From the NCBI GenBank assembly GCA_003542275.1, contig DPKY01000208.1:1-6753 (forward strand): DNA of 6,753 bases, in the 5' to 3' direction. Below the pieces are notes generated by a model. That model saw nothing but the letters and a program-made list of their open reading frames with translations, was not told the origin of the DNA and searched no databases. The translations under genes were made by a program, and so were the position numbers. Position 1 is the first letter of the stretch. Every line of letters begins with the position of its first letter. Positions 5,568 through 6,753 of the stretch are shown piece after piece. The DNA comes from Methylococcaceae bacterium (GTDB lineage: Bacteria; Pseudomonadota; Gammaproteobacteria; Methylococcales; Methylomonadaceae).

Positions 5568-6753
5568 ATGTCAACATCACATGATTCGCACACTGATCGT
5601 TTCATCAGTCACCTCACACGCAACACCATCGCGTTGATTTTAGCCGGTGGGCGGGGGTCGCGTTTGAAAGATATGACGGATTGGAGAGCAAAGCCAGCAG
5701 TACCTTTTGGCGGAAAATTTCGTATTATTGATTTTCCATTATCCAACTGCGTCAACTCTGGTATTCGTAAAATTGGCATCCTTACCCAATACAAATCAGA
5801 CTCCCTCATTCGTCATATTCAGCAGGGCTGGGGTTTTTTGCGGGGTGAGTTTGGTGAATATGTGGATTTAATGCCTGCGCAACAGCGCCACAGTGAGGAT
5901 TCTTGGTATAAAGGTACGGCGGATGCGATTTATCAAAATGTGGATATTTTGCGCAGTCGTCAGCCTGAACATATTCTGGTGTTAGCGGGCGACCATATTT
6001 ATAAAATGGATTACGGCGCTATGCTTGCCGATCACGTTGCCAAACGGGCGGATTTGACCATTGGCTGCATTGAAGTGTCTCTTGAGGATGCAAGCGCGTT
6101 TGGCGTGATGGACATCGATGATTACCGACGCGTGCGGGCTTTTGTGGAAAAACCGGAAAATCCGCCTATTATGCCCGGTCGCACCGATACGGCTTTAGCA
6201 TCGATGGGGATTTACATTTTCAATGCCAGTTTCTTGTTTGAGCAACTCATCAAAGACGCGGATTGTGAGTTGTCCACGCACGATTTTGGGAAAGATATTA
6301 TTCCCGCTGTCATCGACACCCATTTGGTCAATGCGTATCCGTTTTTAAATTTACAAAGTGGTCAGCAAAGCTACTGGCGTGATGTGGGCACCATTGATTC
6401 CTATTGGGCGGCGAATATGGAACTCATTGGCGTAAAACCCGATTTGAATTTGTACGACAAAAAATGGCCGATTTGGACCTATCAAGAACAAACGCCACCG
6501 GCGAAATTTGTATTTGATGAAGACGATCGCCGTGGCGTAGCCATTGATTCCATGATTTCTGGCGGTTCGGTCGTTTCGGGCGCGACGGTACGTCATTCTT
6601 TGTTATTTTCCAATGTGCGTGTGAATTCATACAGTACCCTGCAAGACTGCGTCGTGCTGCCTGAAGTGAATATCGGGCGCCACTGTCGCATCACAAAAGC
6701 CATTATTGAAAAAGGCTGCGATATCCCTGAAGGTACCATTATTGGTGAAGACC
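5568..6753 (+). CDS. glgC: Glucose-1-phosphate adenylyltransferase (3' partial)
   Basis: GlgC converts glucose-1-phosphate and ATP to ADP-glucose and pyrophosphate, the committed and usually allosterically controlled step of glycogen synthesis. The frame is open from ATG 5568 to the window edge, giving 395 residues plus one base. Family members are about 420-430, so some 25-35 C-terminal residues are missing. The nucleotidyltransferase signature Leu-Ala-Gly-Gly-Arg-Gly-Ser-Arg-Leu is at 25-33. Gly-Asp-His-Ile-Tyr-Lys at 141-146 carries Asp142, equivalent to the E. coli catalytic Asp142. Phe-Val-Glu-Lys-Pro at 192-196 carries Lys195, equivalent to the glucose-1-phosphate-binding Lys195. Tyr-Trp-Arg-Asp-Val-Gly-Thr is at 269-275. 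A left-handed beta-helix domain begins near 325. At position 39, where E. coli has the fructose-1,6-bisphosphate-linked Lys39, this protein has Trp, suggesting a different activator response. A good ribosome site precedes the ATG. It is divergent from glgBA across a 95-bp region. Confidence 0.96.
   Translation, partial: MSTSHDSHTDRFISHLTRNTIALILAGGRGSRLKDMTDWRAKPAVPFGGKFRIIDFPLSNCVNSGIRKIGILTQYKSDSLIRHIQQGWGFLRGEFGEYVDLMPAQQRHSEDSWYKGTADAIYQNVDILRSRQPEHILVLAGDHIYKMDYGAMLADHVAKRADLTIGCIEVSLEDASAFGVMDIDDYRRVRAFVEKPENPPIMPGRTDTALASMGIYIFNASFLFEQLIKDADCELSTHDFGKDIIPAVIDTHLVNAYPFLNLQSGQQSYWRDVGTIDSYWAANMELIGVKPDLNLYDKKWPIWTYQEQTPPAKFVFDEDDRRGVAIDSMISGGSVVSGATVRHSLLFSNVRVNSYSTLQDCVVLPEVNIGRHCRITKAIIEKGCDIPEGTIIGED

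Noticed and set aside
1..6753. Mobile element, CRISPR, tRNA or defence system
   Set aside because: No transposase or integrase, repeat-spacer array, tRNA-like cloverleaf or nuclease-helicase gene was seen; nearly every base is in housekeeping-type genes.

Overview
The window is an ordinary chromosomal stretch from what is most likely a gammaproteobacterium of moderate GC content. It holds the core of a bacterial glycogen-synthesis locus (glgB-glgA, with glgC divergent) beside a short co-directional cluster of three unrelated genes. The assignment to Gammaproteobacteria is inference. It rests on the similarity of GlgA and GlgB to the E. coli-type enzymes (catalytic residues line up at nearly identical spacing), a YgfX/CptA-like protein, and an SLT-domain lipoprotein of a kind I associate with Legionella-like and other gammaproteobacteria. 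I cannot name a genus from the sequence.

Layout. Positions 1-1825 (+ strand) carry three tightly packed genes: the 3' part of a lytic-transglycosylase-like lipoprotein gene (5' end outside the window), a small two-helix membrane protein resembling YgfX, and a YcbX-like MOSC-domain protein without the ferredoxin tail. The gaps of 7 and 6 bp suggest one transcript. Positions 1826-5472 (- strand) carry glgB then glgA in transcription order, 23 bp apart, clearly an operon. The MOSC gene and glgA converge with their stop codons directly abutting. Positions 5568-6753 (+ strand) carry glgC, which runs off the right edge after 395 codons with an uninterrupted frame. The largest intergenic space is the 95 bp between glgB and glgC. 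It is AT-rich and holds the divergent promoters and a compact tandem/dyad element.

How the genes work together. GlgC makes ADP-glucose from glucose-1-phosphate and ATP, GlgA polymerises it into alpha-1,4-glucan, and GlgB adds alpha-1,6 branches. The divergent arrangement places substrate supply (glgC) and polymer building (glgBA) around one shared control region, unlike the single glgBXCAP operon of E. coli. No debranching enzyme (glgX) or phosphorylase (glgP) lies in the window. The three genes on the left have no evident functional tie to glycogen metabolism.

I found no mobile element, CRISPR array, tRNA, rRNA or convincing undescribed system. The points most worth a second look are the repeat element between glgB and glgC, the tryptophan in GlgC where E. 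coli has the activator-binding lysine, the GTG start of glgB, and a YgfX-like gene without an sdhE partner.
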